A stretch of DNA of 64,000 nucleotides from Vibrio hepatarius (GTDB lineage: Bacteria > Pseudomonadota > Gammaproteobacteria > Enterobacterales > Vibrionaceae), in the NCBI RefSeq assembly GCF_001274785.1, contig NZ_LHPI01000019.1:1-64000 (forward strand), read 5' to 3'. The notes below the pieces were generated by a model. It saw only the letters and a program-made list of their open reading frames with translations, did no database searches and was not told the DNA's origin. Below are positions 17,917 to 27,686 of this stretch, one piece after another (position 1 is the first letter of the stretch; the number at the start of each line of letters is the position of its first letter). Made by a program: the position numbers and the translations under genes.

Positions 17917-20034
17917 ATGCGAACCCTTTCAGTTCAGTGGAAAATCACACTCTTAGCTGGTTGCTGCCTGCTTATCACTTCTATCTCGCTCATTGGTTTT
18001 TCGGTCTACAACGCGGTGACCAATCAAAAACAGATCAAAGCGCAAAGCAGTGAATCGGTCATCACCAAATCCGAACAACTGCTAGAAACACGAGCATTGC
18101 TCAACGCAACAGAGGTCGCAGAGTATTTAAATGAAGCACTTTATCGTGCTGAAATGCTTGCTTCGAGTGCCGAGTTTCAAAAGAGCAACACGGAAGAAAA
18201 CTTCGGTGACAGCGAAGAGCTGCGCACAGCATTGGATGAAATGGTGCGTAAAGCAGTACTGAACTTTGATTCGATTCAGGGCGCGTATCTGGTGTTTGAG
18301 CCAGATTTACTCGACGGGGAAGACAGTAACTATGTTGGCGCTCGATACGTAGGCTCTAATGATATCGGTCGTTTTGCGCCTTACTGGATTATCGCTGAAA
18401 ACGGCGAAAATGTGGTTGCTAATGTACTGTCGGAAAAAGACATTAGTGCGGAAGCAAACAGTGAGCGCTTTTTCTGTCCAATCGCGTCAGGCACATCTTG
18501 TGTGACAACGCCTCGCATGCTTAAACAAGGTGACACTCAGTTCCTTGCTACTTCGATTTCCGTGCCAGTATTTTCTCAAGGTGTCGCGGTAGGTTTCTTT
18601 GGTATCGATTTACGTTTGGACGTATTGAAAGATGTTGTGATTGATTCGGACAAACAGCTGTTTTCTGGCAGTGGCAACATCAACATCATCAGTTTAGATG
18701 GCTCGTTGATTGCTAGTGATGATGCGACTCGCCCACTGGGCCAGCCTTATGTCAGCGATACCTTGTCAAACAATCAGATTACCGACCTGTTATTTGGCCA
18801 GGGCGTTAAAACTCAGTGGACTGAAAATAGTCAGTGGCTAAGTGTATTTGCGCCAATTATTGTCGCAAACCAAACCTGGGGTGTACTGTTTGATATGCCT
18901 CGTGCAAGCGTATTGACTGACGCCAACAAGCTGGACGCGATCATCAGTCAACAAGTGGAAGAAAGTGTCACAACCGAGCTGATTGCGGGGTCAGCTTTGG
19001 TACTACTTGGTCTTGCAACCATCGCATTAATGGCGTCTCGTTTGGTGAAACCAATTCGTGAAGTCGTGGCAAGATTAGATGACATCGCGTCGGGAGAAGG
19101 TGACCTAACTCAGCGTCTAGACGTCAAATCACAAGATGAAATCGGTCAACTGGCTGGTGGCTTTAACCAGTTCCTCGATAAGTTACAGTCAATCATCACT
19201 GATGTAGTGGATACGACGTTCCAAATCGGTACTACCACCCAGCAATCCACTGTTGCCGCGCAGCAGACACGGAATAGCAGTGACTCGCAGTTTAAAGAAG
19301 TTGATCTAGTTGCGACCGCTTCCGAGGAAATGACACAGACCGCAAGCTTGGTGGTGCAAAATGCGGAAACGGCAGTGCAAGAAGCGCAAAAGGCGAATGA
19401 TGCGGCGCTTTCTGGTCAACAAGTAATTGAACAATCACAACAGGAAATGCAGCACTTAGTTGAGCGTATGACCGCTGCCGTTCCAGTGGTAGAAGAGCTG
19501 GCGAAGAACAATGCCAATATTACTGAGATTCTCTCGGTTATCGAGGGTATTTCTGAGCAAACCAACTTGCTCGCGTTGAACGCTGCGATTGAGGCTGCTC
19601 GCGCGGGTGAACAGGGTAGAGGCTTTGCGGTGGTTGCCGATGAAGTTCGTAGCTTGGCAAGTGGCACTCAAGACTCGGTTGGTGAGATTCGCCAAGTGAT
19701 CGAAAGTGTCCAAAAAGGCACTCAGGATGTGGTGGCGGCGATCCAAGATGGGAATGATCTTGCGAATGATTCAGCGCAGCAGGTGGAAAAAGCGGTTGAA
19801 GAGATCCGACGCATTTTCACTGCGGTTGAGTCGATCAGTGATATGAACTCGCAGATAGTAAAAGCGGCCGAAGAACAACAATCGGTGAGTGCGGAAGTCA
19901 ACCAAAGCGTGGCCAACATTCGTGACCTTAGTGCGCAGATACTCACCCAAGCAGAAGAGTCAGAATCGGTTAGCAGCCAAATTGGCGAACTTTCGCAGAA
20001 GCAGCAACAATTGGTTAATCAGTTCAAAGTATAA
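17917..20034 (+). CDS. Methyl-accepting chemotaxis protein with periplasmic Cache domain
   Basis: A 705-residue chemoreceptor. A first membrane helix (about residues 10-32) and a second (about 350-372) flank a large periplasmic domain of roughly 310 residues, which looks like a double Cache sensor. A HAMP domain (about 375-428) follows, then the signalling domain with the conserved hairpin tip EQTNLLALNAAIEAARAGEQ. Likely methylation helices flank the tip. The ligand cannot be read from sequence. The gene is monocistronic, with a terminator directly after the stop, and starts about 200 bases from the divergent xthA. Confidence 0.93.
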   Translation: MRTLSVQWKITLLAGCCLLITSISLIGFSVYNAVTNQKQIKAQSSESVITKSEQLLETRALLNATEVAEYLNEALYRAEMLASSAEFQKSNTEENFGDSEELRTALDEMVRKAVLNFDSIQGAYLVFEPDLLDGEDSNYVGARYVGSNDIGRFAPYWIIAENGENVVANVLSEKDISAEANSERFFCPIASGTSCVTTPRMLKQGDTQFLATSISVPVFSQGVAVGFFGIDLRLDVLKDVVIDSDKQLFSGSGNINIISLDGSLIASDDATRPLGQPYVSDTLSNNQITDLLFGQGVKTQWTENSQWLSVFAPIIVANQTWGVLFDMPRASVLTDANKLDAIISQQVEESVTTELIAGSALVLLGLATIALMASRLVKPIREVVARLDDIASGEGDLTQRLDVKSQDEIGQLAGGFNQFLDKLQSIITDVVDTTFQIGTTTQQSTVAAQQTRNSSDSQFKEVDLVATASEEMTQTASLVVQNAETAVQEAQKANDAALSGQQVIEQSQQEMQHLVERMTAAVPVVEELAKNNANITEILSVIEGISEQTNLLALNAAIEAARAGEQGRGFAVVADEVRSLASGTQDSVGEIRQVIESVQKGTQDVVAAIQDGNDLANDSAQQVEKAVEEIRRIFTAVESISDMNSQIVKAAEEQQSVSAEVNQSVANIRDLSAQILTQAEESESVSSQIGELSQKQQQLVNQFKV

Positions 20035-20035
20035 G

Positions 20036-20062
20036 AAAAGGCGACCTAGAGTCGCCTTTTTT
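20036..20062 (+). terminator. Terminator after the chemoreceptor gene
   Basis: AAAAGGCGAC-CTAGA-GTCGCCTTTTTT immediately follows the stop codon. It can work in both directions for the convergent roxA. Confidence 0.9.
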
Positions 20063-20087
20063 GTGTGTTTTCGGTTTAGCTTGGAGC

Positions 20088-21218
20088 TTAATCCAAGTAC
20101 CAATAGCCTTTATTGAGCAATGTACAAAGTAGATCTGTGTTTCCATCTTTGTGTAACTGCGGCAAATTAGTCGCGGTAATCGTCTCATGATCACACAGCA
20201 GGTGGCAGAGCTCTTTTGACGCGGTGAAACGCTCACCGTTGATGTAGGCACTGGTTGGTTTTTGCTGATGGTAAAGCGCTCGAACACCCGAGACTTTTCT
20301 CAAAGCGCCACCTTGGTGCAAATGTTCGAGCAGTTCTTCACTTGTATATGGCTCTTCAGGCTCGACAATATCCAGCTGGTGACGAGACTGACTTAGCATG
20401 CTACCCATAAAATCCGCGATGTCCTCTTCTGAGCGAAGAGCAGACATCAACATATCGGTTAACTTGGCTAAGTCTTGGCTTTGGATTTCACCATTATTGG
20501 TTTGAGCCTGTAGATCTGGGTTGTGCAGATGAATATCGCCTTTATCGTAGGCTAAGACGTAGTCAGCAAAATTGCTCAGTAGCTCTTGTTCTTTCGGTGA
20601 GCGGAAGCCCATCGAGTAGCTCATACTCGGTTCAAGCGTATTTCCTTCGTGAGGAAAACCTGGCGGAATGTAAAGTATGTCACCAGGTTGCAGCACTTCA
20701 TCGATAATCGCATCAAAACCCTCGATTTGTCTTAACGCGCCACCTTGTATCGATTCTTTGTATTGGCCTTTATCCATATCACCGACACGCCAACGGCGCT
20801 TACCACTACCTTGGATGATGAAGACGTCATATTGGTCAATGTGAGGTCCAACTCCGCCTTCCGGAGCAGAGAAACACACCATGAGATCATCAAACAACCA
20901 CTGGGGAAGTTGCTTAAAAGGTTCAACTAGTTCCGCTGCACCGAGGTGCCAGTGATTACACGCCTGAACGATAAGCTGCCAGTGGCTTTCATCCAGCGTT
21001 TCAAACAGTGATTCTGGGAGAGGACCGTGCTTCGCTTTCCATTGGCCTCCTTTGTTGGAGACAAATCGAGAGTCGATCTCTTCTTCCATTGCCAACCCAG
21101 CAAGTTCATCGGGGGTGATTGGGTCAACAAAGTCGACAAATCCTTGTTTGATGACCGTTGGTTTCTTGTGCCAATACTCTGCAAGAAATTGTGCCATATC
21201 AAAGTTAAGCTGATACAT
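20088..21218 (-). CDS. roxA: Ribosomal protein uL16 arginine hydroxylase RoxA (JmjC/cupin)
   Basis: A 376-residue Fe(II)/2-oxoglutarate oxygenase homologous to E. coli YcfD, which hydroxylates an Arg of ribosomal protein L16. GPHIDQYDVFIIQGSGKRRWRVG holds the His-x-Asp iron ligands, and the distal His lies in YIPPGFPHEGNTLE. The C-terminal region resembles the winged-helix dimerisation end of the family. It is the last gene of the run dinG-priC-rsmS-roxA on the minus strand, 2 bases after rsmS, so it is probably co-transcribed with it. Confidence 0.93.
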   Translation of the reverse strand: MYQLNFDMAQFLAEYWHKKPTVIKQGFVDFVDPITPDELAGLAMEEEIDSRFVSNKGGQWKAKHGPLPESLFETLDESHWQLIVQACNHWHLGAAELVEPFKQLPQWLFDDLMVCFSAPEGGVGPHIDQYDVFIIQGSGKRRWRVGDMDKGQYKESIQGGALRQIEGFDAIIDEVLQPGDILYIPPGFPHEGNTLEPSMSYSMGFRSPKEQELLSNFADYVLAYDKGDIHLHNPDLQAQTNNGEIQSQDLAKLTDMLMSALRSEEDIADFMGSMLSQSRHQLDIVEPEEPYTSEELLEHLHQGGALRKVSGVRALYHQQKPTSAYINGERFTASKELCHLLCDHETITATNLPQLHKDGNTDLLCTLLNKGYWYLD

Positions 21219-21220
21219 GC

Positions 21221-21382
21221 TTAATTGCTCTCCAGCTTACGTTCTAAATCGGTCTTAACAATATTGAGTGCTTTGAGCGCTACAAGAGGGTCGACTTCAT
21301 TGCTTTCTAGTAGATAGATAAGATCAACCGCGAGTTTCACTTCATCTGGTGCTTGTTCCAGTTCTGATTGAGCTGATGACAT
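21221..21382 (-). CDS. rsmS: RsmS/YbaM-like small protein
   Basis: A 53-residue protein too short for many gene callers. My translation begins MSSAQSELEQAPDEVKLAVD and continues with LIYLLESNEVDP, LVALKALNIVKTD and LERKLESN. APDEVKLAVDLI and LRALDIVK-type segments match E. coli YbaM, renamed RsmS, a small protein encoded just after priC. Here too it follows priC with no gap: the priC stop occupies 21383-21385 and this ATG is read from 21382. The placement supports the identification. Its molecular role is poorly defined; homologues have been linked to secondary metabolism control. Confidence 0.88.
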   Translation of the reverse strand: MSSAQSELEQAPDEVKLAVDLIYLLESNEVDPLVALKALNIVKTDLERKLESN

Positions 21383-21931
21383 TTACTGATTTCTCTCTCG
21401 GTAGGTAATTTGGTTTTCAATTTTGAGCTTGGATTCCTGACAGCGTTTAAGTCGCTGCTCGGTAGCGAGTAAAGCTTGCTGAGCTGCCTGTTGCTGGAAT
21501 GGTGGTGCGTACTGCATTGCAAGCTCTTTCTCGCGCACCATCTCCATTAACCGTCTTTCCCATTCTTGGTGTTGGGCGAGGTTTTGATAGAGCTCGTTGA
21601 TCGGCTTTTGGTAGTAGCTTTTATGCTTGGGCTCTTGTTTGCGAATAGTGGTTGTCGCTAATTCACGTTGAATGGCACTGATCTGCGAATACAATCGCTC
21701 GGTGAGGTACTCAGCTCGAAGCGCCGTTAATTTACCCGCTTCCTCTTCTTTTACTAAGCTGTTGAGCGTGCTTTGAGTTTCAGTCACACAAGGAACAAGC
21801 AACTTTGCTTTGCATCTGAACAGGCGCTCATCAAAAAGCGGCAAGTGATGTTCACCACGCTGTCTATCGAGAGCGGCCGCTTGATTTGCTAGTTGCTCTA
21901 ATGTGTTGGCTAACTCTTTAATACGACTCAT
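21383..21931 (-). CDS. priC: Primosomal replication protein N'' (PriC)
   Basis: A 182-residue, mostly helical protein expected to help restart stalled replication forks by loading the replicative helicase on single-stranded DNA. It has the usual PriC length. Segments such as RLFRCKAKLLVPCVTETQSTL, YLTERLYSQISAIQREL and QEWERRLMEMVREKE match my memory of the family. It abuts rsmS downstream, as in E. coli, and follows dinG by 70 bases, which places two DNA-repair and replication genes together. Confidence 0.9.
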   Translation of the reverse strand: MSRIKELANTLEQLANQAAALDRQRGEHHLPLFDERLFRCKAKLLVPCVTETQSTLNSLVKEEEAGKLTALRAEYLTERLYSQISAIQRELATTTIRKQEPKHKSYYQKPINELYQNLAQHQEWERRLMEMVREKELAMQYAPPFQQQAAQQALLATEQRLKRCQESKLKIENQITYRERNQ

Positions 21932-22001
21932 TACTTTATACGACTCATTTTATGCGCCAGATTGTTCGGTTGCTTTAAAACCTATCGCACTCATTGAAAG
22001 T

Positions 22002-24077
22002 TTAGTACTCGATAACTCGTTTGAATGGAGGTAGCGAGTCAAGAAGTGCTTTGCCGTATCGCTTAGTCACAATACGTCGGTCAAGTATCATAACTCTACC
22101 AGAATCCCGCTCTTTTCGCAGCAGACGCCCAACAGACTGAATCATCTTTTTACTCGCTTCGGGCACGGTAATTTGCATAAACGGATTGCCGCCTCGGTTC
22201 TCGATGTATTCAGCATGAGCTTGCTCAACTGGCGAAGTTGGTACCGCAAACGGTATTTTGGTGATGATTAGGTTCTCTAAAAGTTCACCCGGCAAGTCGA
22301 GTCCCTCAGAGAAACTACCCGTACCAAACAAGACGCTTGTTTTCTGGCATTGGACGAGGGTTTTATGTTTTTTTAGTATTTCTGAGCGCGACTCTTGTCC
22401 TTGAACTTGCAATGCCCAGCCTCTTTTAAGGAAATATGTTGATAAAGCTTCCGATACTTGATTCATTTGCCAGTAAGAAGAAAACAGCACAAGGTTGGCT
22501 TTGTTCTCTTCAATCAGGTTTGGCAGGATATCGATTAGATAATCGGTGTACTGCGGAGCCTGAGGTTCGTACTTCATTTTAGGGACAAAAAGCTCGGCTT
22601 GATTCTGGTAGTCAAAAGGCGATGCGAGCGCAAGGTAGCGCACACCGTCTTCGGCTTTTTCGCTGATACCTGCTTGTCGACAGAAGAAGCTAAATGAGTT
22701 CAGCGCTCGCATCGTGGCGGACACTAGTACTGCGCCTACACAGCGGCTCCACAATTGTTGGTCTAATTGCCAACCGACTTCAAGCGGAGAGACGTTGACT
22801 ACGAAGTCTCCTTCGCGCTCTTTGCTTACTTCGAGCCATCTCGCCAGCGGAGCGCCTTTTTCGCGGGTTGGCTCTGCCATGAGATGCCAAACTTGGGCGA
22901 GGTTATCCATACGTTGGATATAAAAGCCCAACTCGGCTAATGCAGGTTCGGCCAGTCGATTTGACAGCTCACCGTCTTTGACTCGCTCTGATATTAGGTC
23001 TGCAATTTTCGCGACGGCTTGTGCGCCTTTTTGCGATAGCTTCTTGAGTTCTTTTGCTTCTTCTTCTAACCAGCTAGGCAACTCCCCGTTTTCGAAGCGG
23101 TAAATGTTTTCTTCAAAATGAGCTGGGTCAAAGCGGGTGGCTAACTGGGATAGGGAAGGGATCAACTGCTGAACCGAATCTTGAAGCTCATTGCGAAAAC
23201 GGCTCACGCGCTTTTCGTCTGCCATGCCCGCAAACTTAGTGACAGATTGATTGAGTCTTTCAAGCCAACTGGCCGCACCTTTTAAGCTCGCTGCAGCTGA
23301 GGAGTGATCGCGCGCAACATGAGGTAGGTGATGAGCTTCATCAAAGACATAGATGGTATTTTCCGGTTCAGGAAGAATAACTCCGCCCCCCAAATCAGCG
23401 TCTGCCATTACTAAGCTATGGTTAGCGATAACCACGTCTGCTTTATCAAGTTCTGAGCGCGCTTTCTGAAATGGGCAGTCTCGGTGGGCAGGCATACTGC
23501 TGTTACAGCTGTGTTTATCACTGACGATCAGTTGCCAAATCTCATCTTTAATCGGCTTTGGCCAGGAATCGCGGTCGCCGTCCCACTTGTTCTGGGCCAG
23601 CTTTTTATACATCAGCTCTAATTGTTCGATGTCTTTCTTTTTTGGTTTTTGTTCAAACATGGCCAGTTGGCCGCCATCCACACCCGAAGCGGAGGCAAGC
23701 TTCTCTGCACAGCAGTAACGTTGTCGACCTTTCGCCAAGATAAAAGAGAATTCTCGATCGGTGATGCGTCTATATAGAGGCAAATCTTTGTTTACGAGCT
23801 GTTCTTGCAGCGCAACCGTTGCTGTTGAGATAACAACTTTGCGATTGCTAAACAGCGCCACAGGGATCGCTGCCATTAAATAAGAGAGAGATTTGCCGAT
23901 GCCAGTTCCTGCTTCCGCAACAATCATTCGTGTCGATTTGTGATACTCGCCACACAGCGTTTTAACAATTTCTGCAACGAGGTAGTTCTGCGCTCGGCGA
24001 GGGACAAAGTTATCTAGCTGAGATTGCAAATTTTGATAACTAGTGCGAACGGCATTTTGTATTTTACTGGCTGTCAT
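22002..24077 (-). CDS. dinG: ATP-dependent DNA helicase DinG
   Basis: A 691-residue superfamily 2, XPD-like 5'-3' helicase that resolves R-loops and unusual DNA structures. Walker A lies in EAGTGIGKSLSYL and the DEAH box in VFDEAHHLPHVARDH. Four Cys for a 4Fe-4S cluster are visible: one in RQRYCCAEKLAS, and three in the HSCNSSMPAHRDCPF region and just before it. The C-terminal motif VI is QSVGRLLRKERDSGR. The start at 24077 (MTASKIQ) is preferred to the upstream in-frame ATG at 24113 because the extra 12 residues are not family-like. It is first in a probable dinG-priC-rsmS-roxA run. Confidence 0.94.
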   Translation of the reverse strand: MTASKIQNAVRTSYQNLQSQLDNFVPRRAQNYLVAEIVKTLCGEYHKSTRMIVAEAGTGIGKSLSYLMAAIPVALFSNRKVVISTATVALQEQLVNKDLPLYRRITDREFSFILAKGRQRYCCAEKLASASGVDGGQLAMFEQKPKKKDIEQLELMYKKLAQNKWDGDRDSWPKPIKDEIWQLIVSDKHSCNSSMPAHRDCPFQKARSELDKADVVIANHSLVMADADLGGGVILPEPENTIYVFDEAHHLPHVARDHSSAAASLKGAASWLERLNQSVTKFAGMADEKRVSRFRNELQDSVQQLIPSLSQLATRFDPAHFEENIYRFENGELPSWLEEEAKELKKLSQKGAQAVAKIADLISERVKDGELSNRLAEPALAELGFYIQRMDNLAQVWHLMAEPTREKGAPLARWLEVSKEREGDFVVNVSPLEVGWQLDQQLWSRCVGAVLVSATMRALNSFSFFCRQAGISEKAEDGVRYLALASPFDYQNQAELFVPKMKYEPQAPQYTDYLIDILPNLIEENKANLVLFSSYWQMNQVSEALSTYFLKRGWALQVQGQESRSEILKKHKTLVQCQKTSVLFGTGSFSEGLDLPGELLENLIITKIPFAVPTSPVEQAHAEYIENRGGNPFMQITVPEASKKMIQSVGRLLRKERDSGRVMILDRRIVTKRYGKALLDSLPPFKRVIEY

Positions 24078-24592
24078 TCTGTGATCTCGATTACGGGGAG
24101 GCGATGATAGCACAGTTTGCTAAAGGCTACTTAGTTCACGAAATAGAATTCTTGATCGCCAAATGTGGATCTCCTTCACAAAAAAAAACTGAACCATCAG
24201 GAACTTAGATTAATTTCTAAATGTAAAAAATATATAACTCTAAATGAGGTGCTCCAATGAAATATTATCCTGTAATTTGTTTTATTAATGCGCCCATAAA
24301 GATAATTAATCTAATCATTAAAAGTTGGCATGGTTGAACGTACGGTTTGTAAGGTTGTAGGTTTTGCTCGCAAAATGAGCTGTTTTATATGTAACTATCT
24401 GATTTTTATTTGTTTTAGGTTTTTTTATTAAATTTTTTTTGATCATTTGACAGGTAGGATAATCTTTTGCAATCTAAGACTCGCATTTACTGGCGATGAC
24501 ATCCCGCCCAATAAGAGGTAAGAGTCATCATCAAAAAACATAAAGGGAACCGGACAAGGAATTCCCATCTTAAGAAAAGGCAGTGGATTATT
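24078..24592. other. Intergenic region between dinG and the porin gene
   Basis: About 515 AT-rich bases hold the divergent promoters of dinG and the porin gene. TTTGACAGGTAGGATAAT (about 24447-24464) is a possible promoter element for the porin, with a long leader of about 100 bases that includes GGGAACCGGACAAGGAATTCCC-type pairing before the start. A 26-codon frame at 24257-24337 follows a GAGGTG but is not supported otherwise. Confidence 0.45.
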
Positions 24593-25522
24593 ATGAAAAA
24601 GACTCTAGTAGCTCTTTCAGTTTTACTTGCAGCTTCATCACAAGCTAGCATCGAACTATACAACCAAGATGGCGTAACAGTTAATCTTAAAGGTGACATC
24701 GAAGTTCGTTACAAGAAGACAACTTCTGAAGACGACAACTTAAAACAAGAGATCGACGATGCTGACATCGGTTTTGACACTCGTTACGCAGTAAACGATG
24801 ACTTCCAAATCGGTGGTTACATTGAGTACTCTGGTGACTCAAGTGACCGTGCTCAAGGTAATGTTGCAAACGGTAACACTTACGTAGGTTTCTACTCTCA
24901 AACTTACGGTAGCCTAATCGTTGGTAAACTAGATACTGTACTAGATGACGCAGGTATCGGTAGCGACTACATGTTTGGTCTATCTTCTTTCTTCGGTGAT
25001 GATCTAGACTTCGGTGGTGAAGAAGCAATCCGTTACGACTACGACAGCGGTTCTTACTACTTCTCTGTAGGTTACAACCAAGACGCTTACGAAAACCACA
25101 TTTACAACCGTGATAGCTACGTTGATGCTAAAGTTGGTGCACGCGTTGCAGATTTCGACTTCACAGTATTCTACGGCTCAGCTCACGTTGACAACTCTGA
25201 TGATGATCTAAGCCTAGTTGCTCTTGAAGCGCGTTTTGCAGGTATCGAGAATGTAAACCTTGAAGCTGCTTACTACTACACTGATTTTGGTACTGTTGAA
25301 GCGGATACATTTGCTATTGCTGCTGACTACACAATGGAAGCATGGACTTATGCTGCAGGTGTAGACTTCGTTGACCCTGACGAAGGTGATGAAGTTACAA
25401 ACTGGTTTGTTAACGCTGGTTACGGTATCGCGCCAAACACTACTCTATATGCTGAAGTAGGCGGCAGTGATGAAGACGACACTGACGTTGCATACGGCTT
25501 TGGTGTTAAAGCATCTTTCTAA
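24593..25522 (+). CDS. Outer membrane porin (OmpU/OmpC-like superfamily)
   Basis: A 309-residue outer membrane beta-barrel. The signal peptide MKKTLVALSVLLAASSQAS is cleaved near residue 19, giving a mature N-terminus of IELYNQDGVTVNLKGDIEVRY, the usual first strand of general porins. Alternating hydrophobic strands and acidic loops continue to a terminal Phe (GFGVKASF), the outer-membrane assembly signal. It is markedly acidic and slightly shorter than typical OmpU (about 330). It is monocistronic, with a strong terminator after it. The codons are highly biased, as in abundant proteins. Its solute preference cannot be predicted. Confidence 0.88.
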   Translation: MKKTLVALSVLLAASSQASIELYNQDGVTVNLKGDIEVRYKKTTSEDDNLKQEIDDADIGFDTRYAVNDDFQIGGYIEYSGDSSDRAQGNVANGNTYVGFYSQTYGSLIVGKLDTVLDDAGIGSDYMFGLSSFFGDDLDFGGEEAIRYDYDSGSYYFSVGYNQDAYENHIYNRDSYVDAKVGARVADFDFTVFYGSAHVDNSDDDLSLVALEARFAGIENVNLEAAYYYTDFGTVEADTFAIAADYTMEAWTYAAGVDFVDPDEGDEVTNWFVNAGYGIAPNTTLYAEVGGSDEDDTDVAYGFGVKASF

Positions 25523-25551
25523 TCAGTGATATCAACTGATAACGATTTATC

Positions 25552-25580
25552 AAAGAAGCCACCCTCGGGTGGCTTCTTTT
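25552..25580 (+). terminator. Terminator after the porin gene
   Basis: AAAGAAGCCACCC pairs with GGGTGGCTTCTTTT across a 2-base gap of CG-rich sequence. It is a strong stem with a T-run. Confidence 0.9.
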
Positions 25581-25655
25581 ATTTCTAATGTTAGTATTGC
25601 AAAAAGACCTAGTCACTCCAAAGAGATTTGGGGTTTACACAGAGAGAGAAAATAC

Positions 25656-26291
25656 GTGAAAAGAGTTTTAGCTACACTTGCAGCCTTAACTTCCTTGTCA
25701 ATACATGCGGCAGAGTTAAATGCTGAGAATGGTATATCCGTACTGTACATTAATGGTCAGCAGGCTGAGTCTAAATTGGGTGTGAATGAAATTGGCGAAG
25801 GCTTTAATCAAGTTGTCATCCGTATGGATAAAACAATTGGTCGTGGAGGAAGTGAAGAAGTATTTACCTCAAAACCTTTTGTCATAGATTTACAAGTATC
25901 AGGTAGTGAGATTTTAATAGAGCATCCTAGTGCGAGAAGTCTTCAAGAGGCAGAACGTGCTTTTAAAGGGGATGACCCTAAATGGAAAGTCACCCAAGAT
26001 GGCAGCGCATTGCCTTATGAACAAGAAGTGCTAGAAGGAAAGTCTGGTTTATTTCCGTTTTTGAACATGGAAGAGCTGGTTACGGAGCACAACAAAAAAC
26101 GTGGAATTTATTTCGAGAACGGTGACTTAGTCGATAAACCTGAAATTGCAATTGCTGCTACTGCTGGAAAGACAGATTCTACGTCAAAGTCCGCACCGAT
26201 CAATAATGTGGAACAGCTTAAAGCATGGTACTTAAAGTCCTCTGCAGAAGAACGCAAAACATTTCGACGTTGGATAATCGAGCAAGATTAA
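25656..26291 (+). CDS. DUF2057 (UPF0319, YccT-like) exported protein
   Basis: A 211-residue protein of the DUF2057/UPF0319 family. The GTG at 25656 is chosen because it opens a clean signal peptide (KRVLATLAALTSLSIHAAEL) and follows AGAGAGAG; the longer frame from 25569 runs through the porin terminator. The mature part has VLYINGQQAESKL and GFNQVVIRMDKTIGRGG, typical of the family, and a C-terminal EQLKAWYLKSSAEERKTFRRW segment, also typical. Location is likely periplasmic. The function is unknown. It stands alone between the porin and bioA. Confidence 0.8.
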   Translation: MKRVLATLAALTSLSIHAAELNAENGISVLYINGQQAESKLGVNEIGEGFNQVVIRMDKTIGRGGSEEVFTSKPFVIDLQVSGSEILIEHPSARSLQEAERAFKGDDPKWKVTQDGSALPYEQEVLEGKSGLFPFLNMEELVTEHNKKRGIYFENGDLVDKPEIAIAATAGKTDSTSKSAPINNVEQLKAWYLKSSAEERKTFRRWIIEQD

Positions 26292-26335
26292 TGGTATTGG
26301 TTGTCAAGAGGCTTCTAGTAAGAAGCCTTCTGTCG

Positions 26336-27613
26336 TTAGGAAAAGCAATCTGATGATTGAAGTGCGTTTTGGATTGCCGCTATAAGTTGTTCGATATTTT
26401 CTTGATTACTAATAAACGGCGGCATCATATAGATAAGTTTGCCAAATGGCCTGATCCATACGCCTTGCTCGACAAAATGAGCCTGAATCGCCTCCATGTT
26501 GACGGGTTTGGTGGTTTCTACCACTCCAATGGCGCCAAGCCAACGAACATCCGCTACTAACTCATGTTGTTTCAGTGCTGGTAATAACTTGGCAAATATT
26601 TGCTCAATCTGCTCTGTTTGATGTTTCCAATCACCTGTTTCTAATAGCTCCATACTTGCCGTTGCGACCGAGCATGCTAATGGATTTCCCATAAAGGTTG
26701 GTCCATGCATAAAGCAACCTGCTTCACCGCCGCACACAGTATCTGCTACGTGTTTAGACGCTAATGTAGCTGACAAAGTCATGTAACCGCCAGTAAGCGC
26801 TTTACCGACACACAAAATATCGGGCTGTACATCTGCGTGCTCGCAGGCAAACATTTTACCTGTGCGTCCGAAACCGGTTGCGATTTCATCGAGAATCAAT
26901 AGCACGCCATACTGGTCGCAAAGCTCACGCACTCCTTTTAGAAAGTTTGGGTGATAAATACGCATCCCACCTGCGCCTTGTACGATCGGCTCTAAAATCA
27001 CAGCGGCGACCTCGTGATGGTGAGCGTCAATAGTGCGTTTAAAATCATCTAAATCACTCTCATGCCACTCTTGCCAGAAACCTATGTTAGGAGACGGCGC
27101 AAAGATATGCTCCGGTAGAAACCCTTTGTACAACGAGTGCATAGAGTTATTCGGGTCCGTCACCGACATTGCCGCGAATGTATCGCCGTGGTAGCCGTCG
27201 CGCAAGGTTAAAAACTTCGGCCTTGTTTCACCTCTAGCATGCCAATATTGCAGTGCCATCTTAAGGCTGACTTCTACTGCGACTGAACCAGAGTCTGCGA
27301 GAAACACGTGTTCTAAGTTGTCTGGAGCGAAGTTGAGCAGTTTTTTACACAGGTTAATCGCAGGATCATGTGTAATACCACCAAACATCACATGCGACAT
27401 TTTATCAATTTGGCTATGTGCGGCGTTGTTTAGATGAGGGTGGTTGTATCCATGAATCGCTGACCACCAAGAAGACATACCGTCGATAAGTTGAGTTCCG
27501 TCTTTTAGCTCAAGGTATACGCCGTTTGCAGATGTCACTGGATAACAGGTCAGAGGTGCGAGAGTGGAAGTGTACGGATGCCAGATATGGTCGCGGTCAA
27601 AGGTAAGATCCAT
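26336..27613 (-). CDS. bioA: Adenosylmethionine-8-amino-7-oxononanoate aminotransferase
   Basis: A 425-residue class III PLP aminotransferase that makes 7,8-diaminopelargonate in biotin synthesis. The N-terminus HIWHPYTSTLAPLTCYPV is the BioA-specific substrate loop, DGMSSWWSAIHGYNHP follows, LILDEIATGFGRTGKMFACE holds the PLP-binding Asp, and CVGKALTGGYMTL the Schiff-base Lys. It is divergent from bioBFCD across a 136-base region with a BirA-type operator, the standard enterobacterial and Vibrio arrangement. Confidence 0.96.
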   Translation of the reverse strand: MDLTFDRDHIWHPYTSTLAPLTCYPVTSANGVYLELKDGTQLIDGMSSWWSAIHGYNHPHLNNAAHSQIDKMSHVMFGGITHDPAINLCKKLLNFAPDNLEHVFLADSGSVAVEVSLKMALQYWHARGETRPKFLTLRDGYHGDTFAAMSVTDPNNSMHSLYKGFLPEHIFAPSPNIGFWQEWHESDLDDFKRTIDAHHHEVAAVILEPIVQGAGGMRIYHPNFLKGVRELCDQYGVLLILDEIATGFGRTGKMFACEHADVQPDILCVGKALTGGYMTLSATLASKHVADTVCGGEAGCFMHGPTFMGNPLACSVATASMELLETGDWKHQTEQIEQIFAKLLPALKQHELVADVRWLGAIGVVETTKPVNMEAIQAHFVEQGVWIRPFGKLIYMMPPFISNQENIEQLIAAIQNALQSSDCFS

Positions 27614-27653
27614 GTTTTAAGTGCTCAAATAGTGGTGATTAAAAAATAATCAA

Positions 27654-27686
27654 ATGTAAACTTTTGTGTTTTTATCTTGTTGACAG
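27654..27686. promoter_or_regulatory. BirA (biotin repressor) operator in the bioA-bioB divergent promoter
   Basis: ATGTAAAC (27654-27661) and GTTGACAG (27679-27686) are imperfect inverted half-sites. With one extra base per arm the spacer is 15, matching the BirA pattern TTGTAAACC-N14-16-GGTTTACAA. The right arm overlaps the bioB -35 element. Confidence 0.8.

Noticed and set aside
24257..24337. 26-codon frame with a GAGGTG before its ATG, upstream of the porin gene
   Set aside because: Very short, no recognisable signal or motif, and composition like the AT-rich surroundings. Conservation data would be needed to accept it.
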